Assembly: GCA_013398175.1 (NCBI GenBank)
Contig: VZRZ01004364.1
Span: 372,001-436,000 of the forward strand
Source of the DNA: Climacteris rufus
Taxonomy: Eukaryota > Chordata > Aves > Passeriformes > Climacteridae
Length of the DNA: 64,000 nucleotides
Direction: 5' to 3'
Positions 1 to 10,179 of the stretch are shown here, one piece after another; the first letter of the stretch is position 1, and each line of letters starts with the position of its first letter. Below the pieces are notes generated by a model that saw only the letters and a program-made list of their open reading frames with translations, did no database searches and was not told the DNA's origin. The translations under genes were made by a program, and so were the position numbers.

Positions 1-789
1 ACTGCAGCGTCTCAGAAAGAACAATGCAATATCATGTGTAAAAATGCAGTCATAACTCCCAAATGTTTTTCTTATCTCTGTTTTTATTGCTTCAATAGCA
101 GCTTATGAAACATTAGTGTAAAAAGACTCACAGCATGAGTCTGAAAAGACAGAGAAAACGATAAAACTAATCCCACGTGAACAACTGTCACTGTCCTTCA
201 GTATTCCATTGTTCAGTGTGTAGGTGCAGAATGTCAGTCATTTATCACTTATTGATCACTTTATTGCTAGGCATTAGTACAGGAGTTCTGTAACTGAAAT
301 TCCACTGAAAGCACAGTGTTTTATTGCTGAGTCCAACACCCATTAAAAAGTACTTCAAGAAACATTTATGATTGCATTTAATCTGTGACAAATCACAAGG
401 GAATACTGCTTGGTCAGTCCTTGGCATCAACCAGATGCTGTGGGATTCAGGCTTCTCCACTGTACAAGAAAATGACTCACATATTCCTCCTTCATCCTAG
501 GGGACAGATGAAAACTGATTGCAGGCTCTCTTGCTGCTGTTCTTTTTTTGCTCTTGGACCAGTCCTGTGCTCAAGCTGGGTTTAAGGAGGATAAAAGACA
601 TCTATGTCTAAGAGATTAAATATGCTCTGGCTGTAGCCAGGAGTTAGTCCCAGCTGTGGCATTGTGCTAAGTTTGTGCTGTATCCCGATCTTGAGGCATG
701 ATGACAGGGCAAAACCTTGAGAATTTGCTCCCACTGTTTTTTCTCCACTGGCTCTGCAGATTTTCATAACCACATGGCATTGGAGACTT

Positions 790-816
790 AAATATATATA
801 TTTATATGTATATACA
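790..816. repeat. AT-rich low-complexity tract
   Basis: An imperfect run of alternating A and T, interrupted by single G and T changes, ends in a TATACACA-like stretch. It is a short decayed TA microsatellite. Confidence 0.75.
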
Positions 817-1247
817 CATTCTCTTTCATGGACCTTACATCTAGTGGAAGTCTGGCCCCATGAAATGATGTTTATGGTACAGTATTTTGATAACTATAAA
901 TGCTGTAGGGACTTGGAGCCCAATAAAACTGCCGTCATTACAGACCCGGAGAAATTGTTTTCAGGCTCGTGCCAACAAATTGTGATTAATTTCTTTGTTG
1001 TGGTGCAAGCTGGTTGCTGAACATGTTTCCCATTAGCTCTGAGCACCCAGTGTAGTCACTGGCACTCTCCACAGGACTCATCCATCCTCCCTTCCGCATC
1101 ATTGCCTGCAAAATGCAGTGTGCAAAGCTCTGGGAGGCTTCCTTCCCTCTATCTGCACCTCCAAACTAGAAAATGCTTCTTTTTTAACTGCTCTGAGGAG
1201 GCATTTGGGACCAGCAAAGATGAGTGCACTGCTGCCTTTTATAGCAG

Positions 1248-1310
1248 TTACATATATAATAATATCCATAATATATATATTTTTATATACATTGCTATAT
1301 ATATATTAAA
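1248..1310. repeat. Imperfect (TA)n tract
   Basis: About 60 bases of nearly pure A and T contain several runs of TATATATA separated by ATAATATCC- and TTTTATATAC-like interruptions. It is a degenerate TA microsatellite. The short frames that cross it (rich in I, Y and N) are by-products of the repeat. Confidence 0.8.
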
Positions 1311-2207
1311 ATAGCAGCAATTCATCTAAATTGAAACTCTTCCGTGGAGATTCAGAGACAGCTCCAATTTTAATTTTCTGCAAAGTTTGAAATCATTGAA
1401 GTGTTTTCTTTTGTAATTTTGTTACTTCTGTTTTTTAAAGTAAAATTTACAGAAGTAAAAGGCAGGCATAAAAATGTAGGGTTTCAGGTGAGCAAGCAGC
1501 ATTTTTTATCTGATTTGGTGCAGTTTCCTCCCCTTTAGATCTCTGGGTCAGGGCAGCTTTCAGATGTTGAGCCCAAAGTCTTTATGCACAAAAAGCTTAA
1601 TCTTCACCCAACTTTAATTCTCCTGTCTTTTCACCATATGGATTTCTTAAATCTGCCGTGTGCCAGCTCTTCCACAGTGTAGGGTTTTGCCTCCCTTTGC
1701 CTGTTTTATTTGTCAAAATCACTCGGAAGCAGGAACAAGCATATTCCAGTTTCTCGTTGCTCTGCTCCCTGGCTTTCCTCTGGCTGCCATCCATCAGGGA
1801 AATGGAAAGAGGCACAGACATGACTTGGCTTTGTGGGGAGCAGTGGTGAGACTTAAAAGCAAGTGAGACAGCACCAGAGAGCGTGGGGGAGGAAACTCAT
1901 TTCCTCCTCCTGCATATTTTCCCCTTGATTTAATCATTCCAAGCACCCTATGGATCTAAAATCCAAGCACGGGCATCTTATCTGCTCAGGTATAAGGTTT
2001 CAGAGCTTCTGCTCAGAATAAACAAAACGAGGCATATGTACTTCCACAGAATATATTAGTTCATTTTTCTTCAGCATTTCTTATCCTTTTTGTCCAGACT
2101 GAGGGGAGCTGGGCTCATGGTTGTAAAACCACATAAGCCTGGAGCCTGGTGTGTCCAGTGGCAGGGAGTGCAGTGCCTGGTGCCTTGTCCAGGGACAAAG
2201 CTACATG

Positions 2208-2388
2208 GGGAGAGTTTTTCAACATCAGGATGGTGAAACCCTGGCACAGCTTGCCCAGAGAGGTGGTGGATGCCTCATCTCTGGAAACATTCAAGGCCAA
2301 GTTAGATGGGGCCCTGAGCAACCTGATCTGAGTGAGGATGTTCCAGGGGGGTTGGTCCTTTCCAACCCAAACCATTCTGTGATTCTTT
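2208..2388 (+). mobile_element. CR1 LINE, 5'-truncated 3' end
   Basis: This is the 3' end of a chicken-repeat-1 (CR1) non-LTR retrotransposon. Visible landmarks in order are a version of the GGTTGCCCAGAGAAG block (CTTGCCCAGAGAGGTGGTGG), the CATTCAAGGCCAAGTTAGAT block, GAGCAACCTGATCT, and the terminal TCCTTTCCAACCCAAACCATT followed by CTGTGATTCT. Full-length CR1 is about 4.5 kb and encodes an endonuclease and reverse transcriptase; this copy keeps only the last 180 bases or so and is inert. The segment before the tail lacks the usual AACTAGATGATCTTTAAGG stretch, so it also carries a small internal deletion. Confidence 0.93.
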
Positions 2389-5098
2389 CATCTCAGATTG
2401 CCCAGAAGACCCACCAGTGCTACAATCCTCAAGTATAACCACATTTCTTACACAGCACTGTACACCTAGAGCAGCTTCATTGGAGTGAACTTCAGGTTAA
2501 TGCAGTTGGAACCACCATTTAAAATCAGCAGTGAGGAAAAGAAAGGTAATCTCTATTTGTAGGAAAATGTTATGGTGAACTCTGCTACTTGATTTCTAAC
2601 AATAGAAGTAATGCCTTTGTTCCTCTGTGAGGGTGGATAATTATGTTTAGTTTAATCACAGTAATCTGTTTGGAGCTGACTGCAGAAGATCAAGTAACTG
2701 GTGTGTGATCTCACTCTCCCTGGTTCAGGAGTTACACTCCTATCCTGAAGACTCCATCAATACCAGCTTCCACACAGCTAATGTACCTGGTAGAAGATCA
2801 CACAAATTTGGAATCTGAGGTGGCTTTAATCTGAAAGTCGTGTTGTACAGAGCTTCTAGTGCTGTTATTTACTGTTCTACAATCATTTTTTTCTCTTACT
2901 TAGAGCCAGAACTCTGCCTTAAGTCATATCACCTACTGCTGTGATCAGATTTCACAAGTTAAGCAGAGTCACACCAGATCTGTGCATGATGAGAGCCCTT
3001 AAAAACACATCCAGTGCTGCAGGCAAAGGCATCTGAGTCTCAGCTGGATGCTTGTGCTGCTTCTTGGGGGTCTCTCGAGATGGATGAAAAGTCATTTTTG
3101 GCACACAGCACGACTGCAATATGAAGGAAGGAGGGTGCAGGGAATGCTCCCCCTCTTTTCTATCTCTTTAATCCTTTTTTTCCTTTGTCCTCCTGTTCTC
3201 CCCATGCCTTGTGAATGAACACCTTCCCTTGCCAGGCTCTCTAACCTCATCTTGAGGGCAGAGGTTTGTTGTGCTGCCTCCCCAGAACTGATAAGGAGTG
3301 TCTGTACCTCCTGGTGCTTCCTCATTCCTCACCACCAGCTTTTTGACAGACAGACACAAATGTCACTACCAAAGAAAACTTTGTTGTTGTTATTGTTGTT
3401 ATTATTATTATTATTATTATTTTAGGGGCACAGAAGTGTCTTTCTTCCTAGCATAAGGCATTCAGAGGTTCCTTGAGTGCTCAAGACTGCAGAAAATAAT
3501 AGTTCACATCCTTCTATATCCTTCTTTCATTAACGAAAGTGTTAAAGCCAATTATCTAGACCCCGGGGCAATTACTGGCTCCATTCAGACACAATGAGTG
3601 TTAATGAGAATTATGTCTTTTTTAAAATTCACCATAAAACAAGGCCTATTGCCTCCAGCTCTCTACTGCATAAACCCTGGTATGTATTTTTGTATCTTTC
3701 CATTTGGTTTAGCATTGTCTTGCAGAGAGTGTTTGACAATAACCTTTAATTTGAGGAGATGCTGCTGCAGACTGTAATTAAGGCAGCCAGTTGGGTGTTT
3801 AGGTTTTGTTTTTTTAAAAAGGCAATCAACCTTCAGCAGAATCTTTTTAAAGACCAGGAGACCTCCTCCTTGTTAAGTTGTTTAGAGAGAACCTCTCCTA
3901 GAGTTTTTTTTCCTTGAGAAAATAACCTTTTAAAATATATTAAATACATCAAGGCAGTCTATACATTATCTTCTTGAAGGTGAGTTCCTAAGGTTTTGCT
4001 GATGTAACAAAAACAAAATTGGGAAGTGTTTGGATTGTAGCTGGGCTCAAATTTCATTTTGAATGGGAAAAAGCCTTTTGATTATTTCTGAAATAATTGC
4101 TTGTTATAATACAAGCTCCTTTGTAATGTTTAGATAGAAATAGTTTCTATATAAATAGAGGCATCTAATGTAAGAGTAACCTGATCTTTGTTTTGAGCAG
4201 TGTGATACTTCAAGCCCTATTATAGGATCAAAAGGTTTTCATATCAGTAGTTAGCTTCTAAAAACAATTTTAATGATAATTGAAGGCCTAATTAGTTAGT
4301 TTGTAATACTTAACCAGTGTCTTTACTACTTCAAGGCTTGCTAAGAAAGAGAGACAATAGCTCTGACAATTTTAGCTAAAGGAACTCATAAAATATGAAT
4401 TTGAAAGAGCTGTTTAAAAACACAAAGTAAAGATTCTCTTATTTTAAAAAATCTTTTAAAATGAGCTAAATTACAACGTATTTTCAGCTTTAAAGAGGCT
4501 CTGAGAGTAGCAGTAACTGCATCAATGGATTTCCACACAAACCACAGAGGAGGGCAGTCATTGTGGCTCTTGTTTCACAGAGAGGAAAGTTAAAGTGTGG
4601 TGGAGGAGGTGCTTTTGAGGGCATCCCATCCAGATGCCAAGGTCAGGGAGGACTGATGGCCAAGTTCTCACTGAGTCAGTGTGGAAAAAAAAGGGGTATC
4701 AGAGTGATATTTCCATTTATTTTGCAGCCCTGGGCTTGTTACATCAGTGAGGATTATCAGTGATTCTGACAAGAGCAAGAGATTTCACAACCATCTACTA
4801 AAAGGGATTATATTTGCTGTTGCTAGGATGGTTTCTGGGTGGAGAACAAGGAAAGATGTGAGATTTATGGTGTGGAAACCAATATCCAGGCAAGGCTTTC
4901 AGTTTTGTTTCATCAATGCTGCTCAACAGCATTACCCTCTCCACTGCTGCTCCTGTGCATGCAGTATTCCTTGGATGGAAAAAGAAGGGATAATATCACC
5001 TCCTTTCCCCAAAACAATCTCATCCTCATAACAGAGATATGCACTTGTGCAAAACCATACACTTTTTCTGAAAACATCTTTATTTGTAGGGTTCTAAA
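2389..5098. other. Unique AT-rich non-coding DNA
   Basis: No gene is supported; the longest ATG frame is about 94 codons, without any motif. The stretch holds a TTR trinucleotide microsatellite near 3.4 kb. From about 3.5 to 4.5 kb it is unusually AT-rich with many TAAT/ATTA cores and no sign of an interspersed repeat, a texture often seen in conserved non-coding elements; that reading is inference only. Confidence 0.55.
3380..3423 (+). repeat. (TTG/TTA)n trinucleotide microsatellite
   Basis: The array begins as TTG units with one TTA interruption and ends as about seven pure TTA units. The gradient from mixed to pure units is typical of a microsatellite growing at one end by slippage. Confidence 0.92.
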
Positions 5099-5191
5099 AT
5101 AGAATCATGGGATGGTTTGGGTTGCAAGGGACCTTAAAGACCATCTATTTCCACACCCCCCACCCCCACCCCACTCTGTTATGGGCAGGGA
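5099..5191 (-). mobile_element. CR1 LINE tail, inverted
   Basis: Read on the minus strand this is a CR1 3' end: the plus strand starts with TAGAATCATGGGATGG and GGTTTGGGTTGCAAGGGACC, then TTAAAGACCATCTA, and ends at the ATGGGCAGGGA block. Only about 90 bases survive. The site where other copies have a short C-run is here expanded into a C-rich stretch (three C-runs of 4-6 bases), reported separately. CR1 sequence normally continues with ACACCTTCCACTAG after ATGGGCAGGG, but here it stops, so the copy is truncated at that point. Confidence 0.9.
5151..5174 (-). repeat. C-rich tract inside CR1 (G-rich on minus strand)
   Basis: Runs of six, five and four C separated by single A bases lie in the middle of the inverted CR1 tail. 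On the minus strand this gives three long G-runs with one-base loops plus a GG pair, which is one run short of the canonical G-quadruplex pattern. Confidence 0.8.
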
Positions 5192-6192
5192 ATGTGAGCT
5201 GTATCATTCTAAGTACCAGATGAAAAAATAAAACATTTATAAATACACTTCAAGAGGGCTTTCTGGCCTGCTAGGAAACAGGTTTAAAGCCTTAAAGCTT
5301 CAGCTATCTTCAGGATTATACAAGCTGACTGTCTCTGAAGGGACTTCTGGTCAGGGGCTTAATGGTTACAGTGCTCTGTGTTAGGGATTATGAGCTCCCA
5401 GGGGTATGGTGCTAAATTGCCTTTGCCTTGGTTTAGCAGGGGGAAGAAGCTCTGAAATTGCACCCACTACCTTTGACAGAGTCATAGCAGCTCATGCTGG
5501 CCACATGAGAGTCATTGTGCAGGAAAAATAGGAAATGGGATGGTTTAGATGGAATAACACAGCACTGAAGAGAACTAGGCCCAGCAATTATGATGTATGT
5601 ATTTTTAATTAAATTTCATAGATTTTAAGTGTCATTCCAAGCCAGGAGAATTCCCAGGGCTACCAATCATTTTGCACAACTTATAATATCTGTAAAGTGC
5701 TGCTACCTTTCATCAAACCACTGAAAAAAAAAAATCCTTGAACATAATGTGGAAGATTTATAGCACTGGAAAAGTTTGCAAGAATGACAATGTTGATATC
5801 CAAACTTCAATTTTGGCAATGTTTGCTATTCATTTAATCTTTCTGCTTTAATCTCAGCAAATGAAATTGACTTAAAACCTCTGATTTTTGTTACTCTCTA
5901 AGCTAATTCCAGGGCCAAAAAAATCTATGCTGAATATGCCTGAAGGATAATAGAAATTGCTGTGCTTGGTGTTTGCATTGGTGTAGTGTGCTTTGTACTA
6001 TATATGCAAAAGTGCTACTGCTTTATCATCCTATATGATCTTCTGCTGTAGTATTTTCCTAGTGTTTCTGTTTCTATTTAATTTCTCCTTGATATCTGGG
6101 GAATACAACTTTCCAGTGGCAATATCCAGTCAGCCTGGTAAAGAAAAGCCCCAGGATATATTTCTACTGAGCAAAATCTCTGAAAAGAAAGG

Positions 6193-6225
6193 NNNNNNNN
6201 NNNNNNNNNNNNNNNNNNNNNNNNN
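6193..6225. other. Assembly gap (33 N)
   Basis: Thirty-three unknown bases follow GAAAAGAAAGG and precede a run of six C. The C-run at the edge suggests that a homopolymer or GC-rich short repeat broke the assembly. The length of 33 may be an estimate. Confidence 0.98.
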
Positions 6226-7082
6226 CCCCCCAAGAAACAACTCCTCTAGAAGATTCTGCTATTGGAAATATATAATTATCTAATTGTTCCCATCCTGGCA
6301 TGAGGCATATAATTAGCTGACATCCTCCCTCCTCTTGAAAGGGAACAAATGCTGCATGGATTCAATTAGAAAATGATTAAATAAAATATTGATGGAGCTC
6401 AGTGCAAGGAGGAACCTGAAGGACTCAGATATTTCTTCTCAGTATCACAGCATTTAAGACAGCCACATCCCCTGTATCTTCTAACTTGCTCAAAGCAAAA
6501 GCTCCAGCAACTCAGGCAGGCAAAACATGAATCAGGAGTACTGTTGTGTAAATAAGCTGGCAATCAATGCCAATGAGAATACATTTCAAATAATAAAGGA
6601 AGGAATGACTCTTGTTCACCTCTGAACTTGAGTTTTTCTTTCACATGGCCAAGAAAAACTACCTGAGCAAGTTCCATGGCCTCTTTAGCAATAGTCATTA
6701 GAGAGTATTGTTTATATCCCTCTGAATGGAATTAAAAGAGCATTGTAAGAGGACTACAATAGTTTATAAGAGTGAATAATATATATGGCCTATGACGATT
6801 TAAATTTATGAATCATTATATATCCCAGATATACAGTAACTGTGACTGGCAAGTATGAGTTTATAACTTAGCTGTAGCAAGATTGAACTTAATGGAAAAA
6901 CTATTAAAGCAAGAATGTGAAATCTTCCAGAAAATAATGCTACCATGTGCAGTAGAGAGGGCAGAGCCATTAGCTTCTAATCTCTTCCCCAGCTTCCTCA
7001 TATCTGAAGTAGATCTTTTGTTAAGTGAATTAATAAAATTAAATTATAAGAGAACTGCAGGAGAAAATATTCTTTTTAAGTT

Positions 7083-7122
7083 ACATACATATATATAAAT
7101 ACATATCTATATGATATATGAA
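7083..7122. repeat. TA-rich low-complexity tract
   Basis: An imperfect run of ATACATATATATAAATACATAT-like sequence, mixing TA and TACA units. It is a decayed dinucleotide microsatellite. Confidence 0.7.
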
Positions 7123-7167
7123 AAGATGAAAAAACTAGACCAATTGTAATTCAATGCACTCTGCAAA

Positions 7168-7181
7168 ACAGCTGCAGCTGT
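7168..7181. promoter_or_regulatory. Palindromic double E-box (possible)
   Basis: ACAGCTGCAGCTGT is a perfect 14-base palindrome containing two directly abutting CAGCTG E-boxes. CAGCTG is a known binding core for class II bHLH factors such as the MyoD and Ascl families. The palindrome is seen directly; a regulatory role is inference, and such sites occur by chance. Confidence 0.25.
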
Positions 7182-10114
7182 AGTAAGCTTATATTCACTT
7201 CTGGAGGTACAACTGGTTAAAATGCCAGCTACACACTTCATTTCCATAAAAGAGCAGTCCCAGCACCAGGGGTTTGTGCACAGCAAATCCATATCTGTAA
7301 TGTGTAGCAAGCCATGGAGGCTGTAAGAGTATTTTTTCCACAATCACAGTTATTTTTTCCAGCACATGAGCCCTGAATCTGGTTCCAATTTTCCTGGCTG
7401 TGTGCATCAAGTATTATTCCTGACAAATATTGTCTCTCTGGATGGCTGGGGCTTGCCATGTGTTGGCAGGACCCCTGTGGCCAACTGCAGGCTCCGTCCT
7501 TGGCCCAGTGGAGTCCAGCACTTGGCACTGCACAGCCTCTTTGGAAAATGAAAATTATTTCTACACAAACAGCACAGGTATGGAGATTGACACATAGATA
7601 TGTGCAGATATCTATGGGTCTAGGTCCGTGTGGTACACAGTAAGAAAATAAATGGAGAAAGAATTTGAGAACTCGAACTTTCCTCCAGGCTCAGGGAGGC
7701 ACCAGCCTGGCAGCTCTGTGTGATACATGCTTATGGTGAGAACTGTGGGATTTCTGCTGGCATGATGTTGATTTACCAGGAAAAAACTGCCTCTGGCTTT
7801 TAAGATGGGCCTGTATTAATCCTAAGCTTCAAAGAACTTGTTTCTAAGTTGGTAAACAGAGTTTACTGGGTTAGGTCAGGGGATTTCTGTGAATACCATG
7901 CCATGCTGGTACAACCCTATCTGTTCTACTGTGGGTTTAAAACAGACTTTGCCCTGCTGTAATTCCTGATTTTTCTTTGCTAGTACCCAGATTTTTTACT
8001 TATGGTAATACACATAGGAGAGGTAGAGGAATATTAGCAGGAATGCAGTTTTATGACAGCTGTAAAAATAGTTGATTCCATATACCTTTGTGCCTTGCAA
8101 AGCATTAGTAACTGGATCCTGGCTACAGCATGTAATTACATTGCTTGATGCATTGTTGGGCATTAGTAGGATTCCTTCCATCTGTCTAATATTTCCCATC
8201 CAAGAATACTATCACATTTTATTACAGCCATTTAAAAATTCCTGATCCTTTTCCAGGCTTGCTCTGGGTGCGATGATACAGAATTTCACCCAAAATATTT
8301 TAAAGGCAAACTAAGCATTATGAAGCAGGCAAGGATAGCATGTTTTATTACCAATGTCTCAAATGTATTCTTTTTCTAGTGTAAAATATTTTTGGGCTCA
8401 TTAAATATGATCAATCGTTTTATTATTATTTTTATTTTCACGGAATCAGCAGTCAAATACAAAAAAAGCTTTTCAGAGACCAAGGGCTTCACAAAATAAA
8501 AAATGAATGAATCCATGTTCTGTCACATTAATTATCTATTGAATTCGCTCACTCCATAGATAATAACTTAAAATCAGATCTGAAGAAGTGCCAGTTGTAT
8601 CTAAGCATGAATTCGTTTAACAGAGGAAAGCTGCCCTGAGAGCAGCCAGCAGTGGTTAGGTCCAACTACAAATGGCTTCAGATGTTGTTGTTAACAAGTT
8701 GGAGGTGTGGTTTTTGCAAATGTAATTACTGAATGTAAAAAGAGGAACCCCAACAATGCCTATTGGCATTTTGTTGCTCTGTAGAGCAGACACACAGACT
8801 CTTGAACTTCCCATTTTGGGGATAAACCGTCTTAAAATTTACACATGATGCCCCATTGCTAATTAATTTTAGAGTCAAATTCTATTTTTTTCATAATACA
8901 CCCCCTCACTTTTAAAGTGATAGCCCAGTTGAGAGGAGTAAGCAAAATGCATTTCCTGTGCATTACCTGGACAAAAAATGGCAAATATCCACAAACTGAA
9001 GGAATAGGCAGCCTAGTAAATTCTCTAACTACTATAGACTGAAAAAATCCTCAAGAAATTGCAAGACAGAATCTGCTTGTGGTCTGCAGTTGGCTTGCAT
9101 ACAATGGGATGAAAATTTCACTGACATAGTGAGATGGCATCTTTCTGCCCCAGATCAGGGAAGGCTGGAGCAAGAATTATCTGTTGCTGTCTTTATGCAC
9201 AGATTAGCCAGAAAAGCCTCTTGTGAACTGACAGAAGAGAATATTGCATGCATATGGTGGTTTAGGGAGGTGGAGGTGCTAAATTTCCTGCACACCAACT
9301 TTTTTATGGACACCTACCTAGAAGTATCACTGTGTTGCCCCATTGAACTCTGAGCAGAAATACCATTTCCTGCCTTCTCCTCAGTACTTTTCCTATTGTT
9401 TCAGCTGTCTCCAGCGTCTTGCTTTGAATCGTTGATTATAAATGACCTAAATTCTCGAATTACCATTTTTGTATTTTCTTCAGGAAGCTTCCGTCAGATT
9501 CCAGGGCAGAATATTTTAGGATGAAGTGCTTAAAATAGACACATATGATTTTGATAAATAAAAGAAAAACACTGCAGTCTGCAAAGCCATCTGAATATAA
9601 AAGTGGCTTGTCTTTTGCCCACTCTAATTAGGCTATCAAAAATAGAAATATTGAACCAGGCATATCCAATTAAGTTTGCCATTCACCGAGCTTGAGGCTT
9701 TCTTCCAGAGACTTCTACCATAATGATAAGGAGATGGAAAAAGAAAGCAGTCATTAGCAATGCTCAGGGAATTTGGTTTTCTTGATGTGAACCGCGGCTG
9801 TGGTCGATCTGGGAGGTGGCAGGACTTAGCGGCTTTTTCTTAGACAGTTCTCCTGGTGGTGAGGAGGATAATGATGCTCTTCTAGTGGCATCAAAGTATG
9901 TTGATGCTGCTGCTGAATTGGTTTTGCAGACTTGAGAAATCAGCAGCCTCACATTCACTAGGCTGTGTAAGGTTGTGGGGTGGGAAGGGACGGATCACTT
10001 AAATTCGATGGCTCACAAAGAGGAAGGGTCTGGGGCCTTGGAGCAGCTCAGAAGCCTTCCAGCACCACATCATGCTCCTGGGCTTGGATTTTGTGCTTAC
10101 AGTGAGATGAGAGA

Positions 10115-10179
10115 GGGAGGGTTGACCAAATGCACTCAGAAGGTCCCTTCCAACCTAAATTTTTCAATGGTTTTTCTGT
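10115..10179 (+). mobile_element. CR1 LINE tail, degenerate
   Basis: The landmark is GAAGGTCCCTTCCAACCTAAA preceded by a GGGTTGACCAAATG block (compare GGGTTGGACTAGATG in other copies) and followed by an eroded tail (TTTTTCAATGG in place of TTATTCTATG). The CCTAAA ending and the loss of the octamer tail suggest an older insertion from a different subfamily than the copies ending in CCCAAACCATTC. Its left limit is uncertain. Confidence 0.7.

Larger units (their letters stand above)
1..2207. other. Unique non-coding DNA
   Basis: I see no gene here. Open frames starting with ATG are at most about 74 codons and occur on both strands without motifs. The stretch contains two AT-rich low-complexity tracts, listed separately, and no recognisable interspersed repeat until the CR1 copy at its right edge. 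The absence of a gene is fairly sure; an ancient diverged repeat would be missed by eye. Confidence 0.6.
5192..10114. other. Unique non-coding DNA with an assembly gap
   Basis: No gene is supported. ATG frames reach about 96 codons (minus strand near 7.2-7.5 kb, and one plus-strand frame near 6.0-6.3 kb that runs through unknown bases) and carry no motif. The stretch includes the N gap at 6.2 kb, a TA-rich tract near 7.1 kb and a palindromic pair of E-boxes at 7.17 kb. I see nothing else identifiable. Confidence 0.55.
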
